From: Novosphingobium malaysiense
Lineage (GTDB): Bacteria > Pseudomonadota > Alphaproteobacteria > Sphingomonadales > Sphingomonadaceae
DNA: 64,000 bases
Direction of reading: 5' to 3'
Assembly: GCF_000802225.1 (NCBI RefSeq)
Contig: NZ_JTDI01000003.1
Span: forward strand, 620,001 to 684,000
A model generated the notes under the pieces. It did no database searches and was not told the origin of the DNA. It saw nothing but the letters and a program-made list of their open reading frames with translations. Both the position numbers and the translations under genes were made by a program. Shown in pieces: positions 1 to 8,415 of this stretch (its first letter is position 1; every line of letters begins with the position of its first letter).

Positions 1-939
1 GCAGGTCTTGAGCACATCGCCCAGCGCTTCGGCTGCGGCCGGGCCAGCATCGAGGATCATCTCGTCGGCCGCGACTTCATGCACGTTGCAGGTCCGCAGC
101 GACGGCGGATTGGCCGCAAATTCCTTGGAGACCACCACGTCGTAGGGCAGGTGCACGGTGCAACCAGAACTGTCAGCCGCAGCGAGGATCTCGTTGGCCG
201 TGCCGGTCAGGTCGTGCTCGCACAGCGACTTGCCGACATCCACGCCCTTCGCGGCAAGGAAGGTGTTGGCCATGCCGCCGCCGATGATCAGGTGATCGAC
301 CTGCGTCACCAGGTGCTTGAGCACGTCGAGCTTTGAGGAAACCTTGGCGCCGCCGACGACGGCCGCCACCGGCTTCACCGGATTGCCCAGCGCCTTGTCG
401 AGCGCCTCGAGTTCGGCCTGCATGGAGCGCCCCGCATAGGCCGGCAGGGCCTTGGCCAGCCCGTCGGTCGTTGCATGGGCGCGGTGGGCGGCAGAGAAGG
501 CGTCGTTGACGTAGAAATCGCCATTGGCGGCAATCGCCTTGATCAGGTCGGGGTCGTTCTTTTCCTCGCCCTTCCAGAACCGCGTGTTCTCGAGAATGGC
601 GACGTCGCCGGGACGCAGGATACCGACCGACTGCTCAACAACAGGACCGGCAATCTCGGGAACGAACATCACTTCCTTGCCGAGAACCTTCTCGACTGCG
701 CCGACCACCATGGACAGCGACATCGTCGAGACCCGTTCGCCATTGGGACGGCCGAAGTGGGCCAGCAGCAGGACCTTGGCGCCCTTTTCGCACAAGTCAT
801 TGATGGTGGGGACAGCCGCACGGATGCGGGTGTCGTCGGTGACTGCACCGTCCTGCATCGGCAGGTTGAGGTCGACGCGCACCAGCGCCACCTTGCCAGT
901 CACATCACCCAGATCATCAAGGGTCTTGAACGTGCTCAT
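1..939 (-). CDS. pgk: Phosphoglycerate kinase, 3' part missing
   Basis: Transfers the acyl phosphate of 1,3-bisphosphoglycerate to ADP in lower glycolysis; cytoplasmic. The translation from ATG at 939 reads MSTFKTLDDL, then VALVRVDLNLPMQDG (the N-terminal substrate-binding strand), LAHFGRPNG and VNDAFSAAHRAHA, all classic Pgk segments. The frame is open to base 1, giving 313 residues; the family is about 395-400, so roughly 85 C-terminal residues with the nucleotide-binding helix lie outside the window. The ATG overlaps the stop of the MOSC gene by 4 bases (ATGA), so pgk is translationally coupled to the genes upstream (gap, tkt). Identification is certain; only the end is unseen. Confidence 0.95.
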   Translation of the reverse strand, partial: MSTFKTLDDLGDVTGKVALVRVDLNLPMQDGAVTDDTRIRAAVPTINDLCEKGAKVLLLAHFGRPNGERVSTMSLSMVVGAVEKVLGKEVMFVPEIAGPVVEQSVGILRPGDVAILENTRFWKGEEKNDPDLIKAIAANGDFYVNDAFSAAHRAHATTDGLAKALPAYAGRSMQAELEALDKALGNPVKPVAAVVGGAKVSSKLDVLKHLVTQVDHLIIGGGMANTFLAAKGVDVGKSLCEHDLTGTANEILAAADSSGCTVHLPYDVVVSKEFAANPPSLRTCNVHEVAADEMILDAGPAAAEALGDVLKTC

Positions 940-1421
940 CTCTCGATCCTCACTTCGTCACCGACGGCAATCTCGCCATCGTCCAGCACCCGGCCGAGAA
1001 CGCCACCCCGCCAATCGGGAACGAGCGCGGTCATCAGGCCGGGTTTGATTTCATCCATGCGGCTGCACGGATCGCATTCCATGGTTACTTCGATACGACA
1101 GGATGGGCCGATCGCGACGACGGCACCCGGTGCGCGTGGCAAGCGCACGCCTGCAACGCACAGGTTGGCGCGCCGCAGGAACCACGGGAGAGCCTCGTCA
1201 TCGGCAATGTCCAGTTCGCGCAGCGCAGCCTGCCAGCTTTCGGCCTCGATCAGCGAGACCTGCCGGCGTGGCGGCTTCGCGGCCCCCTGACGCACGACGC
1301 CGCGAAAGTCCCCCTGGACTCCCGCGGCGGCAGTGACGGCGACGGATTGCAGCTCCTCCATTTCAGCGCGCGATTCCGATCGCCGCGCGATGCCCTGGAG
1401 TGTGCCCGTCGCCGAGTTCAC
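936..1421 (-). CDS. MOSC domain protein
   Basis: About 161 residues from a GTG at 1421, two bases after the gap stop; ATG at the MEELQSV segment is a shorter alternative start. The protein matches the MOSC fold: TGTLQGIARR at the N-terminus, VQGDFRG, VSLIEAESW, and the conserved cysteine region ECDPCSRMDEIKPGL followed by the closing GGVLGRVLDDGEIAVGD. MOSC domains carry sulfur for molybdenum cofactor enzymes or act in stand-alone reductive systems; the substrate here is unknown. It lies between gap and pgk in one operon and its TGA overlaps the pgk ATG. The location among glycolytic genes is probably positional rather than functional. Confidence 0.85.
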   Translation of the reverse strand: MNSATGTLQGIARRSESRAEMEELQSVAVTAAAGVQGDFRGVVRQGAAKPPRRQVSLIEAESWQAALRELDIADDEALPWFLRRANLCVAGVRLPRAPGAVVAIGPSCRIEVTMECDPCSRMDEIKPGLMTALVPDWRGGVLGRVLDDGEIAVGDEVRIER

Positions 1422-1423
1422 TT

Positions 1424-2431
1424 TCAGAGGAACTTCGCCATCGCGCCCGCAGTGTCGATCATGCGGTTGGAGAAGCCCCACTCGTTGTCGTACCAGGAGA
1501 CGACACGGACGAATTTGCCTTCCATGACAGCCGTTTCGAGGCTGTCGACAGTCGAGCTCGCCGGGTAGTGGTTGAAGTCCGAGGAGACCAGCGGCTCTTC
1601 GGTGTAGGCCAGAACGCCCTTCATGGCGCCTTCCGAGGCAGCCTTGAGCGCGGCGTTGATCTCTTCCTTGGTCGTGTCGCGCTTCGGCACGAAGCACAGA
1701 TCGACCAGGCTGACGTTCGGGGTCGGCACGCGAACCGACGAACCGTCCAGCTTGCCCTTCAGTTCGGGCAGGACGAGACCGACCGCGCGGGCGGCGCCGG
1801 TGGTGGTCGGGATCATGTTGGCGGCACCGGCACGGGCGCGGCGCAGGTCCTTGTGAATCTGGTCGAGCATGCGCTGGTCGTTGGTGTACGAGTGGATCGT
1901 GGTCATGAAGCCACGCTCGATGCCGACGGTGTCGTTGCAGACCTTGGCGATCGGCGCGAGGCAGTTGGTGGTGCACGACGCGTTCGAAACGACGATCTGG
2001 TCGGCAGTCAGCGAGTCATGGTTCACGCCGAAGACGACGGTGTTGTCGACGCCGGTGGCCGGGGCCGAGATCAGCACGCGCTTGGCGCCGGCGGCCAGAT
2101 GCGGCTCGGACGCTTCCTTGGACTGGAAGAAACCGGTGCACTCGAGCACGATGTCGATGCCCAGATCCTTGTGCGGCAGCTTGCCCGGATCACGCTCGGC
2201 GGTGACGATGATGTCCTTGCCGTTGACCGTCATCTTGCCTTCGCCGGCCTCGACGGTGCCCGGGAAACGGCCGTGGGTGCTGTCGTAGGAGAAGAGAAGC
2301 GCGTTCGACTTGGTGTCGGCAAGGTCGTTGATCGAAACCAGTTCGAGACCGCAGTCGGGGCGTTCGAGAATGGCGCGAGCGACAAGCCGCCCGATACGTC
2401 CGAAACCGTTGATCGCAACCTTGGTCGCCAT
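1424..2431 (-). CDS. gap: Glyceraldehyde-3-phosphate dehydrogenase, type I
   Basis: Oxidises glyceraldehyde 3-phosphate to 1,3-bisphosphoglycerate with NAD(P)+. The 335 residues begin with the Rossmann motif [15 protein letters not shown], contain the catalytic cysteine in [12 protein letters not shown] (about residue 151) and end with [12 protein letters not shown], all diagnostic of class I GAPDH. Length is normal. It starts 13 bases after the tkt stop and is followed almost immediately by the MOSC gene, so tkt-gap-MOSC-pgk read as one operon. An AGGAGG-like stretch precedes the ATG. Confidence 0.97.
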   Translation of the reverse strand: MATKVAINGFGRIGRLVARAILERPDCGLELVSINDLADTKSNALLFSYDSTHGRFPGTVEAGEGKMTVNGKDIIVTAERDPGKLPHKDLGIDIVLECTGFFQSKEASEPHLAAGAKRVLISAPATGVDNTVVFGVNHDSLTADQIVVSNASCTTNCLAPIAKVCNDTVGIERGFMTTIHSYTNDQRMLDQIHKDLRRARAGAANMIPTTTGAARAVGLVLPELKGKLDGSSVRVPTPNVSLVDLCFVPKRDTTKEEINAALKAASEGAMKGVLAYTEEPLVSSDFNHYPASSTVDSLETAVMEGKFVRVVSWYDNEWGFSNRMIDTAGAMAKFL

Positions 2432-2443
2432 AAAATCTCCTCC

Positions 2444-4432
2444 TTAGGCGCTTAGCTTGTCCAAAATCTTGGGCACAATTACTTCGGTAGTAAAGCCGAA
2501 GCGGGCAAAAAGGTCTTTCGCCGGAGCCGATGCCCCAAAACGATCCAGACCGATATTCAAACCGCCATTGCGGCTGAGTGCAGTGTAGCGTTCCCAGCCC
2601 ATCGTCGCACCAGCCTCGATCGAGACGCGCAGGATAGACGGATCGTGCGGCAGTACTTCGTGCCTGTAGGCCTCGTCCTGCGCCTCGAACAGCTCCATGC
2701 AGGGCATGGAAACGACGTCAGCACCGATGCCCTGCCCTTCCAGTTCTTCGCGAACCTTGCAGGCCAGTTCGACTTCCGAACCAGTGGCGATGAGGATGAC
2801 CTTGCGATCTGCCTCGGCGCTACGCAGCACATAGGCGCCGCGGGCCGAGAGCATGTCGCCCGACTTGCGAAGCTGGGGCAAGTTCTGGCGCGTCAGCGCG
2901 AGAACCGAAGGGGTCTCCGACGATTCCAGCGCCAGGTTCCAGCACTCGGCCGTCTCGACCGCATCGGCCGGGCGGAACACGTTGAGGTTCGGGATCAGGC
3001 GCAGGCTCATGACCTGCTCGACAGGCTGGTGGGTCGGACCGTCTTCGCCAAGACCGATCGAATCGTGCGTCATGACATAGATCGAACGCGTCTGCTGCAG
3101 CGCGGCCATGCGGATCGCGTTGCGGCAATAGTCCGAGAAGATCAGGAACGTGCCGCCGTAGGGGATTACGCCGCCGTGCAGCGCCATGCCGTTCATCGCG
3201 GCGGCCATGCCGAATTCGCGGATGCCGTAATAGACGTAGCGGCCCGAGTAGTCATCAGCCGTGAAAGGGGCCTGGCACTTGGCCTTGGTGTTGTTCGAGC
3301 CGGTAAGGTCGGCCGAACCGCCGATCATCTCGGGCACCACAGGCGCAATGACGTTCAGCCAGTTCTCGGAGGCCTTGCGGGTCGCAACAGTGGCATCGCC
3401 CTCGACCCACTCGGCCAGTGCCTTGCGGATGGCATCGCCGTTAGGCAGTTCGCCGGCCATGCGGCGCTTGAACTCGGCAGCGTGCGCACTGACGGCCAGG
3501 CGCTCGTCCCAGGCCGCATGCAGCTTCGCGCCGGTCTGGCCGAGCGAACGCCAGTCGGCGAGCACGGCGGAAGGGAGTTCGAACGGCTCGGACGTCCAGC
3601 CCAGGTTCTCGCGGGTAGCCGCAACTTCATCCATTCCCAGCGCAGCGCCGTGGACTTCATGGCCGCCCTGCTTGTTCGGCGAGCCCTTGCCGATGATGGT
3701 GCGGCAGGCGACAAGCGACGGCTTGTCCGAAGCAGAAGCTTCTGTAAGCGCACGTTCGATGTCGGCGTAGTCGTGACCGTCGCAGGAGAACACGTCCCAA
3801 CCGGCAGCGCGGTAGCGTGCGGGAATGTCCTCGGACGTCGACAGCGACGTATCACCGTCGATAGTGATCTTGTTGTCGTCCCACAGGACCTTGAGCTTGC
3901 CCAGCTTCAGATTGCCGGCAAGACCGATCGCCTCGTGGTTGATGCCTTCCATGAGGCAGCCGTCACCGGCGACGACCCAGGTGTTGTGATCCACCAGGTC
4001 GTTGCCGAAGGTGGCATTCAGCTGGCGCTCCGCCATCGCCATACCGACGGCCATCGCCAGGCCCTGACCGAGCGGTCCGGTGGTGCACTCCACGCCGGGA
4101 ATCAGAAAGTTTTCAGGATGACCGGCGCAAGGGCTTCCGAGCTGGCGGAAGTTGCGGATGTCGTCCATCGTCGGGCTTTCATAGCCGGTGAGATAGAGCA
4201 GCGAATAGATCAGCATCGAGCCGTGGCCGGCGGACAGAACGAAGCGGTCGCGGTCGGCCCAGTAAGGGTCTGCGGGGTCGAACTTGAGGAACTTGGCGAA
4301 AAGAACGGTCGCCACGTCGGCCATGCCCATCGGCATGCCGGGGTGGCCGCTGTTGGCCGCCTGAACCGCATCCATCGACAGCGCCCGGATGGCATTGGCC
4401 ATCGGCGCGAAACGGTCGGGGGCAAGGGTCAT
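2444..4432 (-). CDS. tkt: Transketolase
   Basis: Thiamine-diphosphate enzyme moving two-carbon units between ketoses and aldoses in the non-oxidative pentose phosphate pathway. I take the ATG at 4432 (MTLAPDRFAP, 662 residues), which has GGAG about eight bases upstream; a frame extension of 35 codons upstream is not conserved-looking. Visible motifs are SGHPGMPMG near the N-terminus, the ThDP-binding GDGCLMEG...N region, GSADLTGSN, and EDGPTHQPVEQ containing the catalytic glutamate neighbourhood. First gene of the tkt-gap-MOSC-pgk operon; the promoter should lie in 4433-4635, between it and the divergent zapA group. Confidence 0.97.
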   Translation of the reverse strand: MTLAPDRFAPMANAIRALSMDAVQAANSGHPGMPMGMADVATVLFAKFLKFDPADPYWADRDRFVLSAGHGSMLIYSLLYLTGYESPTMDDIRNFRQLGSPCAGHPENFLIPGVECTTGPLGQGLAMAVGMAMAERQLNATFGNDLVDHNTWVVAGDGCLMEGINHEAIGLAGNLKLGKLKVLWDDNKITIDGDTSLSTSEDIPARYRAAGWDVFSCDGHDYADIERALTEASASDKPSLVACRTIIGKGSPNKQGGHEVHGAALGMDEVAATRENLGWTSEPFELPSAVLADWRSLGQTGAKLHAAWDERLAVSAHAAEFKRRMAGELPNGDAIRKALAEWVEGDATVATRKASENWLNVIAPVVPEMIGGSADLTGSNNTKAKCQAPFTADDYSGRYVYYGIREFGMAAAMNGMALHGGVIPYGGTFLIFSDYCRNAIRMAALQQTRSIYVMTHDSIGLGEDGPTHQPVEQVMSLRLIPNLNVFRPADAVETAECWNLALESSETPSVLALTRQNLPQLRKSGDMLSARGAYVLRSAEADRKVILIATGSEVELACKVREELEGQGIGADVVSMPCMELFEAQDEAYRHEVLPHDPSILRVSIEAGATMGWERYTALSRNGGLNIGLDRFGASAPAKDLFARFGFTTEVIVPKILDKLSA

Positions 4433-4635
4433 TGGATAGCTCCGGAAAACGGAAAATTGCAGGGCGATTCGAAGATTTGCGCCCCCCTTTAGGGAGAGGG
4501 GGGCTCTCGTCAAGTTTGGCACCGGCATTCCCGTCAATACTGATAGCGGCCGCTCGCCGCCGCGCTCCTGACGAGATTGTGAACAACCTGCTCCAAATAC
4601 TTGCCTCGCACCGATAAAGGCTTAGCCATGGTGCA

Positions 4636-4809
4636 ATGGAGGATGTGTCGATCGTGAACACGATTGAAAGGATCGAGGCCGCCCTTGCACGCGCCGAAGC
4701 CGCTTCACGCGAAGCAGCCGATCTTCGCGCGCGGCACGAGCAACTCAAGTCATCCGTTTCCCACTCGCTCGACAACCTCGACACCCTGATCGAAAGCTTG
4801 CGGCGATGA
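4636..4809 (+). CDS. Small coiled-coil protein preceding ZapA
   Basis: 57 residues from ATG at 4636 (MEDVSIVNTIERIEA...); a GTG at 4654 is an alternative. The sequence is almost entirely helical, with heptad-like spacing of Ile, Leu, Ala and charged residues through IEAALARAEAASREAADLRARHEQ and a second helix DNLDTLIESLRR. Its TGA overlaps the zapA ATG (ATGA), implying coupled translation. I do not recognise a named family; size, coiled-coil character and position suggest a partner in Z-ring or division control, which is inference only. Confidence 0.7.
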   Translation: MEDVSIVNTIERIEAALARAEAASREAADLRARHEQLKSSVSHSLDNLDTLIESLRR

Positions 4810-5111
4810 GCAACGTCACGCTTTCGATCGGCGGCCGCAGCTTCCTGGTAGCCTGTGCCGATGGCGAGGAAGCCCATGTCAGCAAGCTGGGCCAGTTGAT
4901 CGACGATAAGGTCGCCGCAGCAGGCATGGCCGGACAGACCGAGACGCGCATGCTGCTCTACGCTTCGCTCCTGCTTGCCGACGAAGTCCACGAATTGCAG
5001 ACCGATTCCGGCCCTGCCCTGCCCGCGGACGTCAAGGATCGGCTGGGTAGAATTGCCGAGCGCATCGAAAATCTCGCAGACCTTCTTGAGGGACGCCCCG
5101 TGAACGCCTAG
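4806..5111 (+). CDS. zapA: Cell division protein ZapA
   Basis: Stabilises FtsZ filament bundles at mid-cell. 101 residues; the N-terminal beta strand MSNVTLSIGGRSFLVAC, followed by EEAHVSKLGQLIDDKV and the long helix with MLLYASLLLADEVHEL, is typical of ZapA. Coupled to the preceding coiled-coil gene by a 4-base overlap. The order zapA, 6S RNA, 5-formyltetrahydrofolate cyclo-ligase is the conserved proteobacterial arrangement and supports the call. Confidence 0.92.
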   Translation: MSNVTLSIGGRSFLVACADGEEAHVSKLGQLIDDKVAAAGMAGQTETRMLLYASLLLADEVHELQTDSGPALPADVKDRLGRIAERIENLADLLEGRPVNA

Positions 5112-5260
5112 ATAGCGCGGGACGGGATCTGCCCGGCACGAGCCGTTCGAACATCCCTGAGGCTATAAGCAATCCAAGGGGGCTGTCCCTGCCCGGACCG
5201 TGGTCCGACGTACATGGCTCCCACCTGACGTGAAGGCGTCAGAGGATTTCTAGGAAAACG
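5105..5260 (+). ncRNA. ssrS: Probable 6S RNA
   Basis: The 156-base space between zapA and the cyclo-ligase gene is where 6S RNA lies in most proteobacteria. CCTAGA at 5107-5112 can pair with TCTAGG at 5249-5254 to close a long rod, and GC-rich segments such as CTGCCCGG occur on both sides of the centre, fitting a long imperfect hairpin with a central bubble. 6S RNA binds the housekeeping RNA polymerase holoenzyme. The boundaries are estimated and the covariance has not been tested. Confidence 0.6.
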
Positions 5261-5267
5261 ACCCAAG

Positions 5268-5870
5268 GTGGACCCGTCACCCCCAAATCTTCCCGCCGAT
5301 GACAAGAAGGCCCTCCGCAAGGCTTTCCGCAAGACACGGGCGGAACACGTCGCCGCGTTGCCGGGCGGGTTGCGCGCGCTGGTGCTCAATCGCCCGCCGG
5401 CGCCGGTCGTCGAGATGTTTCCCGCCAGCGCGACGGTCGGCATCTACCATGCAGTCGGATCGGAAGCGCCTACGCATGGCTGGGCGCGCTGGTTGACCGA
5501 GAACGGGTTCAAAACCGCGCTGCCATGGTTTGCCGGGCGTGATGCGGACATGGAATTCCGGTGCTGGGACAATCCGTGGGACGATGAAGCCTTGCTGTCC
5601 GGCCCCTGGGGCGCATTGCAGCCGCCTGCCGGCAACGCCTTGGTCGTGCCGGAAGTCCTCGTCGTGCCGCTGCTGGCCTTTACCGCGTCAGGGCTGAGGC
5701 TGGGCCAGGGCGGCGGGCACTACGACCGTTGGCTGGACGCGCACCCACAGGTTCCCGCAATCGGGCTTGCATGGGATTGCCAGATCGCCGAGGAGCTGCC
5801 GCACGAACCCCATGATCGCCATCTTGCGGCCGTGGTGACACCGACGCGGATATACGAAGGACGGATGTAA
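5268..5870 (+). CDS. 5-formyltetrahydrofolate cyclo-ligase
   Basis: ATP-dependent conversion of 5-formyl-THF to 5,10-methenyl-THF, recycling folate. 200 residues from a GTG at 5268, which is the only plausible start before DDKKALRKAFRKTRAEHV. The signature GQGGGHYDRWLD near residue 145 and the segment IGLAWDCQIAEELPHEPHD are diagnostic. The gene follows zapA and the 6S RNA locus as in many proteobacteria (E. coli ygfA/fau) and is one base before the DUF2842 gene, so they are likely cotranscribed. Confidence 0.93.
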   Translation: MDPSPPNLPADDKKALRKAFRKTRAEHVAALPGGLRALVLNRPPAPVVEMFPASATVGIYHAVGSEAPTHGWARWLTENGFKTALPWFAGRDADMEFRCWDNPWDDEALLSGPWGALQPPAGNALVVPEVLVVPLLAFTASGLRLGQGGGHYDRWLDAHPQVPAIGLAWDCQIAEELPHEPHDRHLAAVVTPTRIYEGRM

Positions 5871-5871
5871 C

Positions 5872-6087
5872 ATGCGCGAGGCCCCGACATGGCGGATACC
5901 GATCGGCGTCCTGCTGTTGGTCGTCGCGCTTGGCTTTTACGGTGTCGTCGTAGCCACGTTCGTCCCGCCGCTGATCGGCGAGTGGAATGCGCTTGCCCAG
6001 ACGCCCGTCTACGTGGTGCTCGGTGTGATCTGGATCCTGCCCTTGCGGCGGTTCCTGATCTGGATGGAAACGGGCCGCTGGGGCTGA
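5872..6087 (+). CDS. DUF2842 small membrane protein
   Basis: 71 residues with two predicted membrane helices, IGVLLLVVALGFYGVVVAT and TPVYVVLGVIWILPLRRFL, and a conserved-looking end LIWMETGRWG. This matches the DUF2842 family of short alphaproteobacterial inner-membrane proteins; function unknown. It starts one base after the cyclo-ligase stop and is followed by a clear hairpin terminator. Confidence 0.85.
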   Translation: MREAPTWRIPIGVLLLVVALGFYGVVVATFVPPLIGEWNALAQTPVYVVLGVIWILPLRRFLIWMETGRWG

Positions 6088-6105
6088 ATTCCGCGGGCAT
6101 GAAAA

Positions 6106-6132
6106 AAGCCGGGTCGCCCCGGCTTCGCTTTT
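6106..6132. terminator. Rho-independent terminator
   Basis: AAGCCGGG (6106-6113) and CCCGGCTT (6118-6125) form a perfect 8-bp stem with a TCGC loop, followed by CGCTTTT on the plus strand and preceded by a run of A, so it could act in both directions: ending the zapA-to-DUF2842 unit and the tRNA-Asp transcript coming from the right. Confidence 0.8.
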
Positions 6133-6162
6133 CATTTGCTGCGGGAACCACTTCGAAGGAAG

Positions 6163-6239
6163 TGGCGCGAGTGACGGGGCTCGAACCCGCGACCTTCGGC
6201 GTGACAGGCCGACACTCTAACCAACTGAGCTACACCCGC
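6163..6239 (-). tRNA. tRNA-Asp(GTC)
   Basis: On the minus strand a 77-base cloverleaf starts GCGGGTGTAGCTCAG, has the anticodon loop CTGTCAC (anticodon GTC) and ends with an encoded CCA. The acceptor stem GCGGGTG/CACTCGC pairs with one G-U. First of two identical copies. Confidence 0.97.
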
Positions 6240-6310
6240 GCAGCTATGTAAATGATCAAGCCAGGCCTGACCGTCCGCAACCCTGCCGGTTTCCCGGTAG
6301 AGATCCCAAG

Positions 6311-6387
6311 TGGCGCGAGTGACGGGGCTCGAACCCGCGACCTTCGGCGTGACAGGCCGACACTCTAACCAACTGAGCTACACCCGC
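6311..6387 (-). tRNA. tRNA-Asp(GTC), second copy
   Basis: Identical over all 77 bases, including the encoded CCA, to the copy 71 bases downstream on the same strand. The spacer differs, so this is a tandem tRNA pair probably transcribed together from a promoter to the right. Confidence 0.97.
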
Positions 6388-6587
6388 GTACTTTTGCGGT
6401 GCGTCCGCTTGGGAGCCGCGCCACTAAGACAGCCATGGGGGCCTGTCAACTGCCTTGCCGGGGACGGGTCGATTTTTTGTGCCATCGCGTTCGTGAGCCA
6501 CGGCAAATGCTCGGCATTAACCATATTTTGGCGAATGCTGCGGCATGTTCCTCGGGCCTGCAACCGGGCAGACAGGAACCAGATATC

Positions 6588-7037
6588 GTGCCTTGGAACC
6601 GCAAAGCCCTTTTCAGCTTGGCCATTGCGCCGGCAGTCGGCCTGACCGCTCCGGCACAGGCCGCTCCGGTCGTCGCTACCGACAGCGCCGTCTACGTCGA
6701 ACGAATCGCGCCCGACACGAGCCGCCGTCTCGAACCGGCCATTCGGCTTGCCCGAGGAGACCGCGTGGTGACGGTCGTGCGCTGGTACCGGGTGGGCGGC
6801 GATGGCGGTTTCGTGATCACCAACCCCTTGCCTGCCTCCGTGGCCTATGAGGAAAGCGCCGCGGACTTCCAGGACGTATCAGTAGACGGCGGCCGAACTT
6901 GGGGCCATCTGGAAAATCTTCGCGTCGGCACACGCAATGCGACGCCCGAAGACGTTACCCACGTGCGCTGGCGCATCCCCGCCAGCAGCGCTGCACGGGG
7001 ACGCGGTGAAATCGTCTACGCTGGAACCGTCCGCTAG
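6588..7037 (+). CDS. Secreted protein with DUF11-like repeat
   Basis: 149 residues from GTG at 6588 with AGGA upstream. Residues 1-26 form a signal peptide (KALFSLAIAPAVGLTAPAQA, cleavage after AQA). The body contains VVTVVRWYRVG, FVITNPLPASVAYEESAAD, VSVDGGRTWG and VTHVRWRIP, the pattern of a single DUF11-type beta-sandwich repeat found in envelope proteins. No enzymatic motif. Role unknown; probably periplasmic or surface-associated. It stands alone, convergent with the dehydrogenase operon. Confidence 0.7.
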   Translation: MPWNRKALFSLAIAPAVGLTAPAQAAPVVATDSAVYVERIAPDTSRRLEPAIRLARGDRVVTVVRWYRVGGDGGFVITNPLPASVAYEESAADFQDVSVDGGRTWGHLENLRVGTRNATPEDVTHVRWRIPASSAARGRGEIVYAGTVR

Positions 7038-7046
7038 AACGCGTGC

Positions 7047-8411
7047 TCAGCTCGCTAGGATCAGCGCGGGCGCTTCGATCAGCTTTCTGAGGTCCTGCGC
7101 AAAACTGGCAGCATCCCATCCGTCGACGACGCGGTGGTCGCAGCTCATCGAGATGTTCATCAGCTTGCGCTTTTCGACGCGTTCCACGCCGCTCGCATCG
7201 CGCACGAACATCGGGCGTTCGACGATACGGTTGGGACCGATGATCGCCACTTCCGGACGATTGATGACCGGTGTGGTCGCCACGCCACCCATCGGACCGA
7301 GCGAAGTCACGGTAATCGTCGAGCCCGAAAGCTCTGCCGACTTCGCCGATCCGTCGCGCGCGGCACTGGCCAGACGCGAGATTTCAGTGGCAAGCTGCCA
7401 CAGGTTGCGGTCCTGGGCATCGCGGATCACCGGAACCATCAGCCCCGCCGGCGTCTGAGCCGCCATGCCCAGATGGACCGAGCCATAGCGCGTCACGACA
7501 CCGGCCTCGTCGTCGTAGTGCGCGTTGAGCATCGGATACTTCGGCATGAGCTTGCAGATCGCCGAAATCAGGAACGGCAGCATCGTCAGCTTGGGCCGGT
7601 CGCCACGCCCTTCGTTAAGCTGCGCGCGCAGTCCTTCCAGCGCCGTGACGTCGTATTCCTCGACATAGGCGAAGTGCGGAATGTTCCGCTTCGATGCCGC
7701 CATGTTCTCGGCGATGCGTCGACGCAGGCCGATGACGCGAACCTGCTCGTCCTGCCCCTTCTGCCCGGAAGGCTGGAAGCCGCCGGCGGAGTTGTAGGAC
7801 AGGAAGGCGTCCAGATCGGCGTGACGGATACGGCCATCCTCGGCGGGACGGACTTCACCGAGATCGATACCCAGGTCCTGCGCACGCTTGCGCACCGCCG
7901 GACTGGCCATGACCTTCGACTGTCCGGCAGCAGCGCGGGCAGCCGGAGCCTTCATGCCGGTCGCTGCCGGAGCAGGCTCGGCCTTCGGCTTCGGCGCCGG
8001 TTCGGGCGATGGCTCCGTTGCAGGTGCAGGCTCGGGAGCCGGGGTCGGTTCCGGCGCTGCGGCTTCGACGCGATCGACGTCTCCGGCATCGGGCGTTTCC
8101 GCCTCGATGCGCTCCTCGACCTCTTCGGCCTTGGGAGCGGGGCCACCGGCATCCTTCTCGTTGCCGGCACCTTCGACTTCGATCACCACCAACGGCGAGC
8201 CGATGGCGATGACGTCGCCGACATCACCGCCGACTTCGATCACCTTGCCGGCGACCGGGCTTTCCATCTCCACGGTCGCCTTGTCGGTCATCATGTCGGC
8301 CAAGCGGCCGTCTTCCTCGACGGTATCCCCGACCTTCACGTGCCAGGCGACGATCTCGGCCTCGGCAATGCCTTCGCCGATGTCGGGCAGGCGGAATGTG
8401 TAGCGACCCAT
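7047..8411 (-). CDS. bkdB: Branched-chain 2-oxoacid dehydrogenase E2 (dihydrolipoyl acyltransferase)
   Basis: Core acyltransferase of a 2-oxoacid dehydrogenase complex. 454 residues: one N-terminal lipoyl domain with the lipoylation site in MTDKATVEM (about residue 44); an Ala/Pro/Glu-rich flexible linker (about 90-150); a peripheral subunit-binding domain MASPAVRKRAQDLGIDLG (about 170-205); and the catalytic domain ending with the active-site motif SCDHRVVDGWDAA. The linker composition and single lipoyl domain fit the branched-chain type. Third gene of an operon after E1alpha and E1beta, 4 bases after the E1beta stop. No E3 gene is nearby. Confidence 0.9.
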   Translation of the reverse strand: MGRYTFRLPDIGEGIAEAEIVAWHVKVGDTVEEDGRLADMMTDKATVEMESPVAGKVIEVGGDVGDVIAIGSPLVVIEVEGAGNEKDAGGPAPKAEEVEERIEAETPDAGDVDRVEAAAPEPTPAPEPAPATEPSPEPAPKPKAEPAPAATGMKAPAARAAAGQSKVMASPAVRKRAQDLGIDLGEVRPAEDGRIRHADLDAFLSYNSAGGFQPSGQKGQDEQVRVIGLRRRIAENMAASKRNIPHFAYVEEYDVTALEGLRAQLNEGRGDRPKLTMLPFLISAICKLMPKYPMLNAHYDDEAGVVTRYGSVHLGMAAQTPAGLMVPVIRDAQDRNLWQLATEISRLASAARDGSAKSAELSGSTITVTSLGPMGGVATTPVINRPEVAIIGPNRIVERPMFVRDASGVERVEKRKLMNISMSCDHRVVDGWDAASFAQDLRKLIEAPALILAS

Positions 8412-8415
8412 TGGA

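Noticed and set aside
2645..4492. Long plus-strand open frame (615 codons) across tkt
   Set aside because: Antisense shadow of transketolase in high-G+C DNA; Arg/His/Gly/Ala-rich with no recognisable motif.
6163..6387. Tandem repeat or mobile element
   Set aside because: The repeat is two identical complete tRNA-Asp genes with different spacers, not a transposon or CRISPR.
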